Shown here: in pieces, positions 17,771-25,888 of the stretch
Layout of the letters: every line of letters begins with the position of its first letter
How positions within the stretch are numbered: position 1 is the first letter of the stretch
Assembly: GCF_024137025.1 (NCBI RefSeq)
Contig: NZ_JAMYJR010000016.1
Location: 62,001-126,000, forward strand
Direction of reading: 5' to 3'
DNA length: 64,000 nucleotides
Source: Paractinoplanes aksuensis
GTDB lineage: Bacteria; Actinomycetota; Actinomycetes; Mycobacteriales; Micromonosporaceae
Notes under the pieces: generated by a model
What the model saw: only the letters and a program-made list of their open reading frames with translations
What the model was told of the DNA's origin: nothing
The model's database searches: none
Program-made: the position numbers and the translations under genes

Positions 17771-18346
17771 ATGGCCTCGGTCGCGATCTTCCATTCGGCG
17801 TACGGGTTGCGGCCGTCCGTGCACGCCGCGGCCGGCCGGATGCGGGCCGCCGGCCACACCGTCGTGACCCCCGACCTGTACGGCCTGCCCCCGGCCGATT
17901 CGCTCGATCAGGCGGCCGCGCTGGCCGACAAGGTGGGCTGGCCCGAGATCGTCGCCCGGGGCCGGGCCGCGCTGCGCGACATGCCGCCGCGCACCGTCCT
18001 GGCCGGCTTCTCCATGGGTACGGGCGTGGTCGACGCGCTGCTGGCCGAGCGCCCGCACACCGCGGGCCTGCTGCTGCTCGGGGGCGCCCCGGCCGGCGCC
18101 GCGATCCCGGCCGGCCTGCGCGCTCAACTGCACGTGGCCGACCCCGACCCGGAGTTCGTGCCCGCCCCCGCCGTCACCGGCTGGGCCGACGCCATGGACC
18201 AGGCGGGCGCGATCTTCGAGGTCTACCGCTACCCGGCCGTCGGCCACCTGTGGATGGACGAGGACCTGCCCGACCACGACGAGCTGGCCACCGACCTGCT
18301 GTGGTCGCGCTGCAGCGAGTTCCTGCGCCTCTCAGGAGGGGCGTAG
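17771..18346 (+). CDS. Dienelactone hydrolase-family protein
   Basis: A 191-aa alpha/beta hydrolase of the DLH type. The nucleophile elbow is VLAGFSMGTGVVDALL, with serine where classic dienelactone hydrolase has cysteine; the histidine lies in YPAVGHLWMDEDLP and an acidic residue in LHVADPDPEFVP. The substrate is not predictable. There is little ribosome-site sequence before the ATG (17771). Its 3' end overlaps the convergent STAS gene by 15 bp. Confidence 0.88.
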   Translation: MASVAIFHSAYGLRPSVHAAAGRMRAAGHTVVTPDLYGLPPADSLDQAAALADKVGWPEIVARGRAALRDMPPRTVLAGFSMGTGVVDALLAERPHTAGLLLLGGAPAGAAIPAGLRAQLHVADPDPEFVPAPAVTGWADAMDQAGAIFEVYRYPAVGHLWMDEDLPDHDELATDLLWSRCSEFLRLSGGA

Positions 18347-18688
18347 GCCCACCGACGTGCGGGGCGAGGGCGGCTCGGCGCAGCCGAGCAGGCCGACCAG
18401 GCCGGAGACCCAGAGCTGGCGGTAGACCGTAGGGCTCGGGTGGCTCACCACGAGCTTGATGCCGCTGGCGGCGGCCGTGTGGAAGCAGGCCACCAGGATG
18501 CCGATGCCGATGCTGTCGATCAGCATCACCCGCTGCAGATCAAGGCAGATCTTGCCCGGCGTGGAGCTGGTCAGCACGTCGTTGACGGCGTCCCGCATCA
18601 CGTGGGCGTTGTCGAGGTCGATCTCACCGCTGGGTGCGATCTCGACGGTGCCGTCGGCCAGCTGGCGCGTGGTGATCGGCAGATACAC
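18332..18688 (-). CDS. STAS-domain anti-sigma factor antagonist
   Basis: A 118-aa SpoIIAA/BldG-like protein. The phosphorylatable serine is S59 in LIDSIGIGIL; the N-terminal VEIAPSGEIDLDNAH and the helix after the switch match the fold. Such proteins release a sigma factor by binding its anti-sigma when unphosphorylated. No kinase/anti-sigma (RsbW-like) gene is adjacent, so its partner is elsewhere. The GTG at 18688 follows AGGAAGAGGG. The region 18689-18976 between it and the AraC gene has no other gene or clear element. Confidence 0.92.
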   Translation of the reverse strand: MYLPITTRQLADGTVEIAPSGEIDLDNAHVMRDAVNDVLTSSTPGKICLDLQRVMLIDSIGIGILVACFHTAAASGIKLVVSHPSPTVYRQLWVSGLVGLLGCAEPPSPRTSVGLRPS

Positions 18689-18976
18689 GGCTGCCCTCTT
18701 CCTGGCGTCGAGCGGGCCGACGCCGACTTCCGCGTGGAGGACGCTGCGCAGGCCGGAAATGACCTGGATGGGCGCCGGACGCCCCCACCCGGGCGCCGCT
18801 CTCCGACCGCGTTCCTACAACAATCCGCTGGTCTGCAAGTTACGCCACGTAGGCGCGGAACGCCAGAGTAGTTCATATGGCCTGAATGTGCTGGAACGGT
18901 CAGTGCGTGGCGGCAACGTTGACGTTCGACACCCCTGGGTCGAATACTCACCGTATGCGACGGGACTCACTTCGGC

Positions 18977-19981
18977 ATGGTTGACATCTCCCCGAGGTCG
19001 TCCCCCGTGCACTCCGAAATGCCAGAAGTCGCCCACTTCAGCGGGGTCGATATCGATGAGGCACGCTCTGTGCTAAATCGTTTCTACTATCCGGTGGCGG
19101 TGGGGATGCCGGAGCACGGGGCTGACTTTCAGCTAGGGGTGAGAGTGATCCAACTCGGACCACTGACGGTCGGACAATTACGGTTCGCCAGCGCCGTGAC
19201 GCTGCTCGTGGCCGAATTGGACGCCTACCACATCACCATGCCCACGCTCGGCCGCCTGCACGCCCGGCACGCCGGTCACGAGGTGGTGGCCGGCCCTCTG
19301 ACGGGTGTCATCTTCGGCCCCGGCAGCCCGGTCTACACGTCCCGCGAGGCCAACTCGGCCGAAGTCGCCGTGAAGATCGAGCGCAAGGCTTTGGAAGAGG
19401 AATTGTCTGGACTGTTGGGACACCCGATCGAGGGACCCCTGAGCCTCCCCCCGGAGGTGGACTTGTCCACCGGGCCGGGCTACAGCTGGAGCCGGCTGAT
19501 CCGGCTGCTGTGCGAGGAACTCTCCCGGGAGAGCAGCCTCTTCTTCGAGCCCCTGATGGTCGAGCAGCTGCGCAGCACCGTGCTCAGCGGCCTGCTGCTG
19601 AGCGTCCCCCACCGCTACCGCGACGAGTTGACCGGACCGGTCAGCGCCGGGCCGCCCCGGGCCCTCCGCCGGGTGGTGGACGCCATCCAGAGCGAGCCCG
19701 AGCGGCCGTTCACGGTGACCGAGCTGGCCCGGGTGGCCAACATGAGCGTCCGGTCCCTGCAGGAGGGCTTCCGCCGGCACGTGGGCACGGCCCCGATGAC
19801 GTACCTGCAACAGGTACGCCTCGGCCGGGCGCAAGAGGCCCTGCGGCACGCCGACCCCGTGCGGGTGACGGTCGCGGCCGTGGCCCACCGCTGGGGCTTC
19901 GCCCACCTGGGCCGGTTTGCCTCGGCTTATCGGAGCCGGTTCGGCGAGTCGCCGTCGGAGACCCTGCGGTCGCCGCGCTGA
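18977..19981 (+). CDS. AraC-family transcriptional regulator
   Basis: A 334-aa regulator with the AraC N-terminal cupin-like domain of the type followed by HTH_18. FTVTELARVANMSVRSLQEGF and VAAVAHRWGFAHLGRFASAYR are the two helix-turn-helix units, ending GESPSETLRSPR. The ATG at 18977 gives the longest product; GTG 19007, behind CCCCGAGG, is an equally good start. It is a paralogue of the regulator at 11375-12334. Convergent with a small hypothetical gene. Confidence 0.9.
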   Translation: MVDISPRSSPVHSEMPEVAHFSGVDIDEARSVLNRFYYPVAVGMPEHGADFQLGVRVIQLGPLTVGQLRFASAVTLLVAELDAYHITMPTLGRLHARHAGHEVVAGPLTGVIFGPGSPVYTSREANSAEVAVKIERKALEEELSGLLGHPIEGPLSLPPEVDLSTGPGYSWSRLIRLLCEELSRESSLFFEPLMVEQLRSTVLSGLLLSVPHRYRDELTGPVSAGPPRALRRVVDAIQSEPERPFTVTELARVANMSVRSLQEGFRRHVGTAPMTYLQQVRLGRAQEALRHADPVRVTVAAVAHRWGFAHLGRFASAYRSRFGESPSETLRSPR

Positions 19982-19990
19982 GCAGCGGGG

Positions 19991-20356
19991 CTATTCGCCC
20001 GGATCGCTGCGGCGGGGCTGCGGGACCTCGTTGGCGGCCGGTCGGGCCGGGGCCAGGCCGAAGAGATGCCCGCGGGGCGGGACCCACTCGCGCCACGGAC
20101 CCAGCCGCATCGGGACCGCCGCCAGCTCACCGTCGCCGGCCCCGCGCTGGGTGCGCAGATAGGCCAGCACGCGCGCGGCGGCCAGGCCGCCGTCCTCGGC
20201 CAGGCCCAGCAGCAGGCGGCGGGCGTCGTCGGCCGCCGGGCCGGCCGGGGCCAGGCCCGGCACGTCGTCGGCGGAGCGGCGCAGCAGCGCGGCCAGGCCG
20301 GCCAGGGCCTGGAGCACGTCGCACGCGTCCCGTTCGGCATCGGACAGGCTGGTCAC
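19991..20356 (-). CDS. Hypothetical Ala/Pro-rich protein
   Basis: A 121-aa product with GTG (20356) behind a strong GGGAGGG. The first two thirds are Ala/Leu-rich helices (LQALAGLAALLRRSADD, DDARRLLLGLAEDGGLAA), the last third Pro/Arg-rich. No membrane helix or family is recognised. Another frame on the same strand is also open here, but has no ribosome site. The 313 bp between 20357 and 20669 hold no gene. Confidence 0.65.
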   Translation of the reverse strand: MTSLSDAERDACDVLQALAGLAALLRRSADDVPGLAPAGPAADDARRLLLGLAEDGGLAAARVLAYLRTQRGAGDGELAAVPMRLGPWREWVPPRGHLFGLAPARPAANEVPQPRRSDPGE

Positions 20357-20669
20357 GACCGCCCTCCCCGACTCTCGGTCATGCGTTTCCCCCTCACCAC
20401 GCCGCTCGGCGGAGGCTCAGGCGCAGTCACCACCGGACACCGCGAACGGACGTCAGAGCGAAAATGTATTCGGCCCACTACTAAGCGTCCATCCGTAACG
20501 CGCAGGCCCTGTCCAGTTAGCGCTCAGTTTGACCGGCGGAGGGCATGATCGTCCCTTTCGGGCCTCCGCTTCGCGCGGCATACCCCACGGGACGCCCGCC
20601 ACACCTGGGGTCAGAAGTCACATCCTTGGGGTAGATCAGAGGTAACAGCCGATGTGTGGGGAGGACACC

Positions 20670-20960
20670 ATGAGCGACGAGATTCGTCAGCCTCTGGAGG
20701 AGACGCCCGAAGTCGCCGACGCCATCGAGGACGACGTCGCGGTCGACGCGTTCATCACGGGCGGCGGCACCGACCGGGACACCCCGGAGTTCCTGCAGCC
20801 GGGCGAGGAGCCGCACGTGCGGACCGGCGCCGACCAGCCCTGGGACCCCGAGGACCTGGCCGTCGCCGAGGGCCGCGATCCGACCCCGGCCAACATCGAA
20901 CGGGCCCGCCAGGAACTCGAGCGCGACGGTGCGGCTGCCATCGAGCGCACCGTCCCGTAA
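20670..20960 (+). CDS. Hypothetical small acidic protein
   Basis: A 96-aa strongly acidic, soluble protein, start ATG 20670 behind GGGGAGGA. It opens MSDEIRQPLEETPEVAD and contains a Gly/Asp-rich centre and EDLAVAEGRDPTPANIERARQ, suggesting a disordered N-terminal half and a short C-terminal helix. No family is recognised; the composition resembles small stress-type hydrophilic proteins. Convergent with the rskA-like gene. Confidence 0.72.
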   Translation: MSDEIRQPLEETPEVADAIEDDVAVDAFITGGGTDRDTPEFLQPGEEPHVRTGADQPWDPEDLAVAEGRDPTPANIERARQELERDGAAAIERTVP

Positions 20961-20989
20961 CCAACTACCCGTACCGGTGGTGGCCGGTC

Positions 20990-21724
20990 TCAGAGCTTGA
21001 CGTCGGCCACCATCGGCAGGGTCGGCGTCGCCGAGCCCCGCGGCGGTTCGATCGTGAGACCGACGTCGGTCGCGCCGGGCAGGCCGTTGAGAACGACGAC
21101 GTCGGCCGCCTGACCCTCGTGCAGCACGCCGGCCGAGACCGGGGCGCCGCCGGGACGAATGGTCCACAGTTGAAAGACCCGGCCGGTCGGCACGGCGTCG
21201 GCGGCCAGCATGACCACACCCGCGTTGTGCAGTTGCGAGGTGGCCACGGTGACCCGGCCGCCGGTCGACACGTCCTGCTTCTTCAGCACCACGTCGGGCG
21301 CGGACAGGATCGCCCGCACCCGGGCCTCATCGGACCGCGCGGCCGCGGCGACCCGCTGCTCCTCGCGTACGCGCTGATCCTGCACCACATAAACGGCCGA
21401 GCCGGCCCCCACCGCCGCGACCACCGCGGCCGCCGCGGCCGTGAAGCGCCGCCAGCGGGCCGCCGGGCGGGCCGGAGGCGCGGCATCGACCTTCGGCGGC
21501 AGCTGGCGGGTGCGCCCGATCTCGGACAGGACGTTCTCGCGGAGCCAGGGCGGCGGCACCGACCACGTGTTGTCGGCCAGGCGGGTGGCCGTCTCGCTCA
21601 GCTCGTGCACCTCGGTCCGGCACGAGTCGCACTCGCGCAGGTGGCGCTCGAACGACGCGCGTTCGATGTCGTCCACCGCGTCCAGCACGTACGCGCCGAC
21701 CAGGGTGTGGATCTCCGTGGTCAT
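20990..21724 (-). CDS. rskA: RskA-like zinc-binding anti-sigma factor
   Basis: Membrane anti-sigma factor, 244 aa, that should hold the adjacent sigma factor until regulated proteolysis. The cytoplasmic anti-sigma domain has the zinc signature H28-x3-C32-x2-C35, a single membrane helix spans about 93-114, and the outer part is the RskA C-terminal domain (VFQLWTI, GLTIEPPRGS). The ATG overlaps the sigma factor stop (ATGA). Family knowledge: RskA controls SigK, often via redox or proteolysis signals. Confidence 0.93.
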   Translation of the reverse strand: MTTEIHTLVGAYVLDAVDDIERASFERHLRECDSCRTEVHELSETATRLADNTWSVPPPWLRENVLSEIGRTRQLPPKVDAAPPARPAARWRRFTAAAAAVVAAVGAGSAVYVVQDQRVREEQRVAAAARSDEARVRAILSAPDVVLKKQDVSTGGRVTVATSQLHNAGVVMLAADAVPTGRVFQLWTIRPGGAPVSAGVLHEGQAADVVVLNGLPGATDVGLTIEPPRGSATPTLPMVADVKL

Positions 21725-22338
21725 GCCGAGACCCCCGTTCCCATGCAGTCGCGCAGACGGATCAGGCCGTCGCGCATCCTCGTCTTCACCGTCGGCAGGG
21801 GTGTGCCGAGCAGCTCGGCCACCCGCGGATACGAATGGCCCTGGTAATAGGCCAACGTCACCGCTTGCCGCTGCAGTTCGGTCAGGTCGTCGAGACAGCG
21901 GCGCACCTGCTGGCGTTCGAGCCGGCCGTTGACCTCGTCGGCCACCTCGTCGTACGGCGTATCGACCGAGGCCACCCCGGCCCGGATGGTCCGTTCGCTG
22001 GCCGCCTGCTCGGACCGGACCCGGTCGACGGCCCGCCGGTGGGCGATCGTGAAGATCCAGGAGGTGGCCGAGCCCCGCGCCGGGTCGAACCGGGCGGCCA
22101 TCCGCCACACCTCGACCAGCGCCTCCTGGGTCACCTCCTCGGCCTGGGCCGGATCGCGCAGCACCCGCCGGATCAGCCCGTAGACGCGGGGCGCGACCAG
22201 GTCGTAGAGCTTGCCGAAGGCCTTCTCGTCGCCGCGCGCCACCTCCCGCAGCAGGTCACCCGCGTCCGGCGGGGGTGGGCCCACGCCGGGAACCGCCGCC
22301 AGATGCTCCGGGCGACGGCCGACACCGCGCTCCGCCAT
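21721..22338 (-). CDS. sigK: ECF sigma factor, SigK type
   Basis: A 205-aa group 4 sigma factor. Region 2 includes FGKLYDLVAPRVYGLIRRVLRD split over its helices and the recognition part EVTQEALVEVWRMAARFDPARG, SATSWIFTIAHRRAVDRVR; region 4 carries LTELQRQAVTLAYYQGHSY and the helix-turn-helix ELLGTPLPTVKTRMRDGL. The start ATG 22338 has AAAGGCGG upstream and homology begins shortly after. It is co-translated with the rskA gene and lies 142 bp from the divergent second ECF system; the spacer should hold both promoters. Confidence 0.94.
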   Translation of the reverse strand: MAERGVGRRPEHLAAVPGVGPPPPDAGDLLREVARGDEKAFGKLYDLVAPRVYGLIRRVLRDPAQAEEVTQEALVEVWRMAARFDPARGSATSWIFTIAHRRAVDRVRSEQAASERTIRAGVASVDTPYDEVADEVNGRLERQQVRRCLDDLTELQRQAVTLAYYQGHSYPRVAELLGTPLPTVKTRMRDGLIRLRDCMGTGVSA

Positions 22339-22480
22339 GGGATCCGCCTTTCGCCGTTCCAGCCATTCAATCTCCCATTCGGCACACCGGTACACGCGGA
22401 CGGGTCACCCGGGAGAAAATTTCCTACAACCTCGATCGGCAAGTCCCCGTCTATTGGTGGACGACAGGACGGGAGCGGGG

Positions 22481-22981
22481 ATGAACGACGAAACGGACGC
22501 GGGGTACCTCGAGTACGTGTCCGGCCGGATACCGGCGCTACGGCGTCTCGCCTATCTGCTGGGCGGCGACGAACACCAGGCCGACGACCTGGTGCAAGAG
22601 ACCATCACCAAGCTGTACGCGAAATGGCCGCGCATCGCGAAGGTCGAGAACGTCGACGCGTACGTGCACACCATGCTCGTCCGCGCCTTCCTCGACGAGA
22701 AGCGCCGCGGCTGGTGGCGGGTGAGCCTGCGCGGCGCGCCACCCGAGAGACCGGCCCCGGCCCCGCCGTCGTCCGACGAGAAGACGGTGCTGCGGGCCGC
22801 CCTCAAGCGGATCCCGGCCCGTCAGCAGGCGGTGCTGGTGCTGCGCTTCCTGTGCGACCGCTCGGTGGCCGACGTCGCGCAACTGCTCGGCTGCTCGGAA
22901 GGCACCGTCAAGAGCCAGACCTCGCATGGGCTCAATGCCCTGCGCCGGATCCTGGGCGACCGCGTCGGAGGTGCGCTGTGA
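22481..22981 (+). CDS. ECF sigma factor, SigE-like actinobacterial group
   Basis: A 166-aa sigma factor with region 2 (LRRLAYLLGGDEHQADDLVQ, then LYAKWPRI) and region 4 (RQQAVLVLRFLCDRSVADVAQ, then LLGCSEGTVKSQTSHGLNAL). This type, common in actinobacteria, is usually encoded with a membrane protein in place of a classical zinc anti-sigma. The ATG at 22481 follows GGGAGCGGGG. Its stop overlaps the GTG of the next gene (GTGA), so the membrane partner is co-translated. Confidence 0.93.
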   Translation: MNDETDAGYLEYVSGRIPALRRLAYLLGGDEHQADDLVQETITKLYAKWPRIAKVENVDAYVHTMLVRAFLDEKRRGWWRVSLRGAPPERPAPAPPSSDEKTVLRAALKRIPARQQAVLVLRFLCDRSVADVAQLLGCSEGTVKSQTSHGLNALRRILGDRVGGAL

Positions 22982-24147
22982 ACGACGAAGAGTACGGACA
23001 CCGTCTGCTGCAGCCGCTGCGGCAGGAACCGGCCGGACCGCCCGCGATCGACGTGGCCCGGGCCATGCGCGAGGGCCACCGGAGGCGCAGTCGCCGCTGG
23101 TGGGCCGCCAGCTCGGCCGTGGCCCTGCTCGCGACCGGCCTCACCGGCGGGCTGCTGGTGGCCGACCGGGACGAGCCCCGGCCCGACCGGATCCTGCCCG
23201 CGGGGTGCACGGTGGCCGCTCTGCCCACCGGTTCACACAAGGGAGCCCACGCGAGCGGAATCGACGCGACTGGCGCCTGGATCGTCGGATCCACCGATTT
23301 TGTGGGCGAGCCCGGCCCGAGTTCCATCCTGGTGTGGCACAACGGCGCGCTGGTGACCGATGTGAAGGCGCCGAACCGCAGGAAGGGCACCGGCGGGATG
23401 AGGATGGCCGACATCAACGCCTCCGGCGTCGCGGTCGGAACCAACAATGACGGCTGGTCCGAACCGTATGTCGTCGAGGGAGGCCGGTTCCGGAAGCTGG
23501 CCGGCGGCGCGGGTGATGCCAACGCGATCAACGACGCCGGGGTGATCGTCGGCACAGTGGGCCCGTCCGAACGGCCGCCGGTGCGGTGGGCCTCATCCGA
23601 CGCCGAGCCGGAGCCACTCCCGTTGCCGGATGACTACCGGGGTAGCTTCTCGACCGCCATCGACATCGCCGCGGACGGCACGATCGTCGGCACGATCAAT
23701 TTGAGGCCGTACCTGTGGTGGCCCGACGGGACCCATGGGTACCTCGAGCCCTTACCGATCCCGGGCCGCCGGAAATACGAGTTCGAGCCGTCGGCGATCA
23801 GGAACGGCTGGGTCTACGGGAAGGTCTGGTCATCTGAGAGCCGTAGGGAGTCGGACCCGCCGTTGCCCGGCGATTCCACCGCCTTCCGCTATGAGCTGCG
23901 GACCCGTACCTGGCAGGTGGCGGGCGCCGTTCTGAAGTCCAGCCCACCCGGGACCACCGAGACGACGACCTATGCCAACGGCACGGTCCTGAGCCTTCCG
24001 TCCTACCAGTTCCCGGCCCCGGTTGGCCCCGTCCAATCGATGGTCCGGAGCATCAGCGACGACGCCCGGACCGTGACGGGCACGACGGCGGACACCGGGC
24101 GGGAAGGCGTCATGCCGCAGGCGATGCCGGTCATCTGGCGCTGCTGA
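22978..24147 (+). CDS. Membrane-anchored HAF-type repeat protein, partner of the ECF sigma factor
   Basis: A 389-aa protein: short basic cytoplasmic tail (residues 1-38), one membrane helix (about 40-62), then a large external domain. The external part has repeated motifs such as DINASGVAVGT, AINDAGVIVGT and DIAADGTIVGT, spaced as in HAF/beta-propeller repeats. There is no HxxxCxxC zinc motif in the cytoplasmic tail, unlike RskA. The GTG start overlaps the sigma gene, strongly suggesting it regulates that sigma factor or is its sensor; that role is inference. Overlaps the convergent oxidoreductase by 17 bp. Confidence 0.82.
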   Translation: MNDEEYGHRLLQPLRQEPAGPPAIDVARAMREGHRRRSRRWWAASSAVALLATGLTGGLLVADRDEPRPDRILPAGCTVAALPTGSHKGAHASGIDATGAWIVGSTDFVGEPGPSSILVWHNGALVTDVKAPNRRKGTGGMRMADINASGVAVGTNNDGWSEPYVVEGGRFRKLAGGAGDANAINDAGVIVGTVGPSERPPVRWASSDAEPEPLPLPDDYRGSFSTAIDIAADGTIVGTINLRPYLWWPDGTHGYLEPLPIPGRRKYEFEPSAIRNGWVYGKVWSSESRRESDPPLPGDSTAFRYELRTRTWQVAGAVLKSSPPGTTETTTYANGTVLSLPSYQFPAPVGPVQSMVRSISDDARTVTGTTADTGREGVMPQAMPVIWRC

Positions 24148-25036
24148 CCGCCACCGTACGGCCCGAGGTGACCGCTTCCTGCGCGGCGACCAGGACGGCG
24201 GTCACCTCGGCGCCGAAACGCACGTCGAGGTCGATCGGCGAGCCGTCGGCGGCCGCGGCGATCAGCTGGTCGATCGCCCGGCCCAGGGCCTCGGTCGGCG
24301 ACCACGGCGCGTCGGGCACCGGGCGCACACCGGCCACGCCGGCGAATTGGGCGTCCTCGCGCTCGGAAGCGGGCGGCGCATCCAGCGAGAGGGTGAGGTT
24401 GCTGATCGTGCCGCTCGCATGGCGCAGCAGCAGGTGGGTCATGTCGGGCGGGCCGGTCATCCCGGCCACCTCGGTCACCGGGCCGAGCACGGGCAGCACC
24501 AGGGCCAGCGCGTGCGGGCCGACGTCCCACAGGCCGCCGCTCTCCTTGCGCCAGGCCGAGGCGCCGAACGGGTTGTCGTCGGTGAAGATCGAGCCCAGGT
24601 GGTCGACCCGGGCCTCGGTCCAGCCCCCGGTGGCCGCCGCGTCGGCCACGAAGTCCGCGATCTGCGGGAACAGGCGGCGGGTGAAGAAGACAACAGAGGC
24701 GAGATTTCGTACGGTGACCTCGGCCACGATCTCGGCCGCCTGCTCGTTGGTGAAGGCCACCGGCTTGTCGAGCAGCAGGTGCTTGCCCTGCTGGGCGGCC
24801 TTCAGCGCGAGCGGCGCCTGCACGTCGGGCGGCAACGCGATGGCCACGGCGTCCACGGCGGCGAGCAGTTCGTCCTGGTCCGCGTACGCCTGAACGCCGT
24901 ATTCACCGGCGAGTTCGGCGGCCTTGTCGGGATTGCGGCCCCAGACCCCCACGAACTCGGCGTCGGGGTGTGCGGCCAAAGCCGGGGCGTGGGCGAGGTG
25001 GGCCCAGGGCCCAGTACCGAAAAGTCCGAAGCGCAT
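24131..25036 (-). CDS. Gfo/Idh/MocA-family oxidoreductase
   Basis: NAD(P)-dependent sugar-type dehydrogenase, 301 aa. The N-terminal Rossmann fold opens RFGLFGTGPWAHLAHAPAL; the family EKP motif appears as LLDKPVAFT near residue 93, with the catalytic lysine; the C-terminal domain has the GGLWDVGPHALAL stretch with the conserved Asp and His. The substrate is not predictable. No operon partner: flanking genes are convergent or divergent. Confidence 0.93.
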   Translation of the reverse strand: MRFGLFGTGPWAHLAHAPALAAHPDAEFVGVWGRNPDKAAELAGEYGVQAYADQDELLAAVDAVAIALPPDVQAPLALKAAQQGKHLLLDKPVAFTNEQAAEIVAEVTVRNLASVVFFTRRLFPQIADFVADAAATGGWTEARVDHLGSIFTDDNPFGASAWRKESGGLWDVGPHALALVLPVLGPVTEVAGMTGPPDMTHLLLRHASGTISNLTLSLDAPPASEREDAQFAGVAGVRPVPDAPWSPTEALGRAIDQLIAAAADGSPIDLDVRFGAEVTAVLVAAQEAVTSGRTVAVSSAR

Positions 25037-25094
25037 GGGTGTCGCCTGCCTCTCTAGGTGTTCGACCGGAAGCTACCAGGGCGAGATCCATCAG

Positions 25095-25100
25095 TACGCT
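25095..25100 (+). promoter_or_regulatory. -10 box of a probable leaderless gene
   Basis: TACGCT ends 7 nt before the GTG at 25108 and no ribosome-binding site is present, consistent with transcription starting at or next to the start codon. Confidence 0.45.
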
Positions 25101-25107
25101 GTGCCGG

Positions 25108-25473
25108 GTGAACGGTCCTCTGTCGGTGGTGACGATCGTCGCCGCCCTGGTGCTGGCGGCCTGGTATCTGTTGCGCTCCGCGCTCGACCGCGCGCCGAGC
25201 CGCTACGACCTGCTGGCCGCGGCCGCGCTCAGCGCGCTCGTCGCCGTGCTCATGCTGATCGCGCTGGTCGCCCTCTTCGGCGACTCCCGGCCCAGCGACA
25301 CGGTCACCTTCATCGGCTATCTGATCACCACCATCGCCTTCACCCCGGTCGCCGCCTATCTGGCCCGGCTCGAGCCGACCCGGTGGGGCAGCCTCATCCT
25401 CGGCGTCGCCTGCCTGGTGATTCCGGTTCTCGTGCTGCGCCTGCAGCAGATTGCGTCGGTGACCGGTGCCTGA
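25108..25473 (+). CDS. Small integral membrane protein
   Basis: A 121-aa protein with four predicted membrane helices (approximately residues 4-22, 32-56, 64-85 and 93-113), short loops and no conserved catalytic residues. No family is recognised. The GTG start at 25108 is probably leaderless. It overlaps the next membrane-protein gene by 8 bp (GTG inside its last codons), so the two form an operon and may act as a pair. Confidence 0.75.
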   Translation: MNGPLSVVTIVAALVLAAWYLLRSALDRAPSRYDLLAAAALSALVAVLMLIALVALFGDSRPSDTVTFIGYLITTIAFTPVAAYLARLEPTRWGSLILGVACLVIPVLVLRLQQIASVTGA

Positions 25474-25888
25474 AGCCTCCACTCGCCCCCGCGACGCCGC
25501 CCTCGGCTCCGGCCTCGGCCGGGTGCTGCTCCTGGTGTACGGGGTGTTCGCGCTCTCGGCCAGTGCCCGCGCTCTCGTGCAGATCACCACCAAGTTCGGC
25601 GAGGCCCCGCTGGCGTACCTGCTCTCGGCCTTCGCCGGCCTGGTCTACATCTCGGCCACGGTGGGCCTGGCCATCGGCGGCGTCCGGGGCCGCTTGATCG
25701 CTTTGGTCAGCTGCTCGATCGAGCTGCTCGGCGTGCTCGTGGTGGGCGTCCTGACCGTGGCCGACGCCGGCGACTTCCCCGACGACACGGTGTGGTCGCA
25801 CTTCGGCAGCGGCTACGGCTACGTCCCGCTGGTGCTGCCGTTCATCGGCCTGTGGTGGATCTGGCGCCACCGCCCTCGGCCGGCTTAA
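25466..25888 (+). CDS. Small integral membrane protein
   Basis: A 140-aa protein with four membrane helices (about 19-40, 49-72, 79-100 and 118-135) and a basic C-terminus. It contains GRVLLLVYGVFALSASARAL and PLVLPFIGLWWIWRH, a pattern seen in small actinobacterial membrane proteins of unknown role. The GTG start overlaps the preceding membrane gene. The 3' end touches the convergent lipoprotein hydrolase stop. Confidence 0.78.
   Translation: MPEASTRPRDAALGSGLGRVLLLVYGVFALSASARALVQITTKFGEAPLAYLLSAFAGLVYISATVGLAIGGVRGRLIALVSCSIELLGVLVVGVLTVADAGDFPDDTVWSHFGSGYGYVPLVLPFIGLWWIWRHRPRPA

Noticed and set aside
20609..20634. SigB/SigF-like promoter GGTC-N16-GGGTAG before the acidic protein gene
   Set aside because: Only partial match to the stress-sigma consensus; the -35 half is weak, so it was not listed as a feature.
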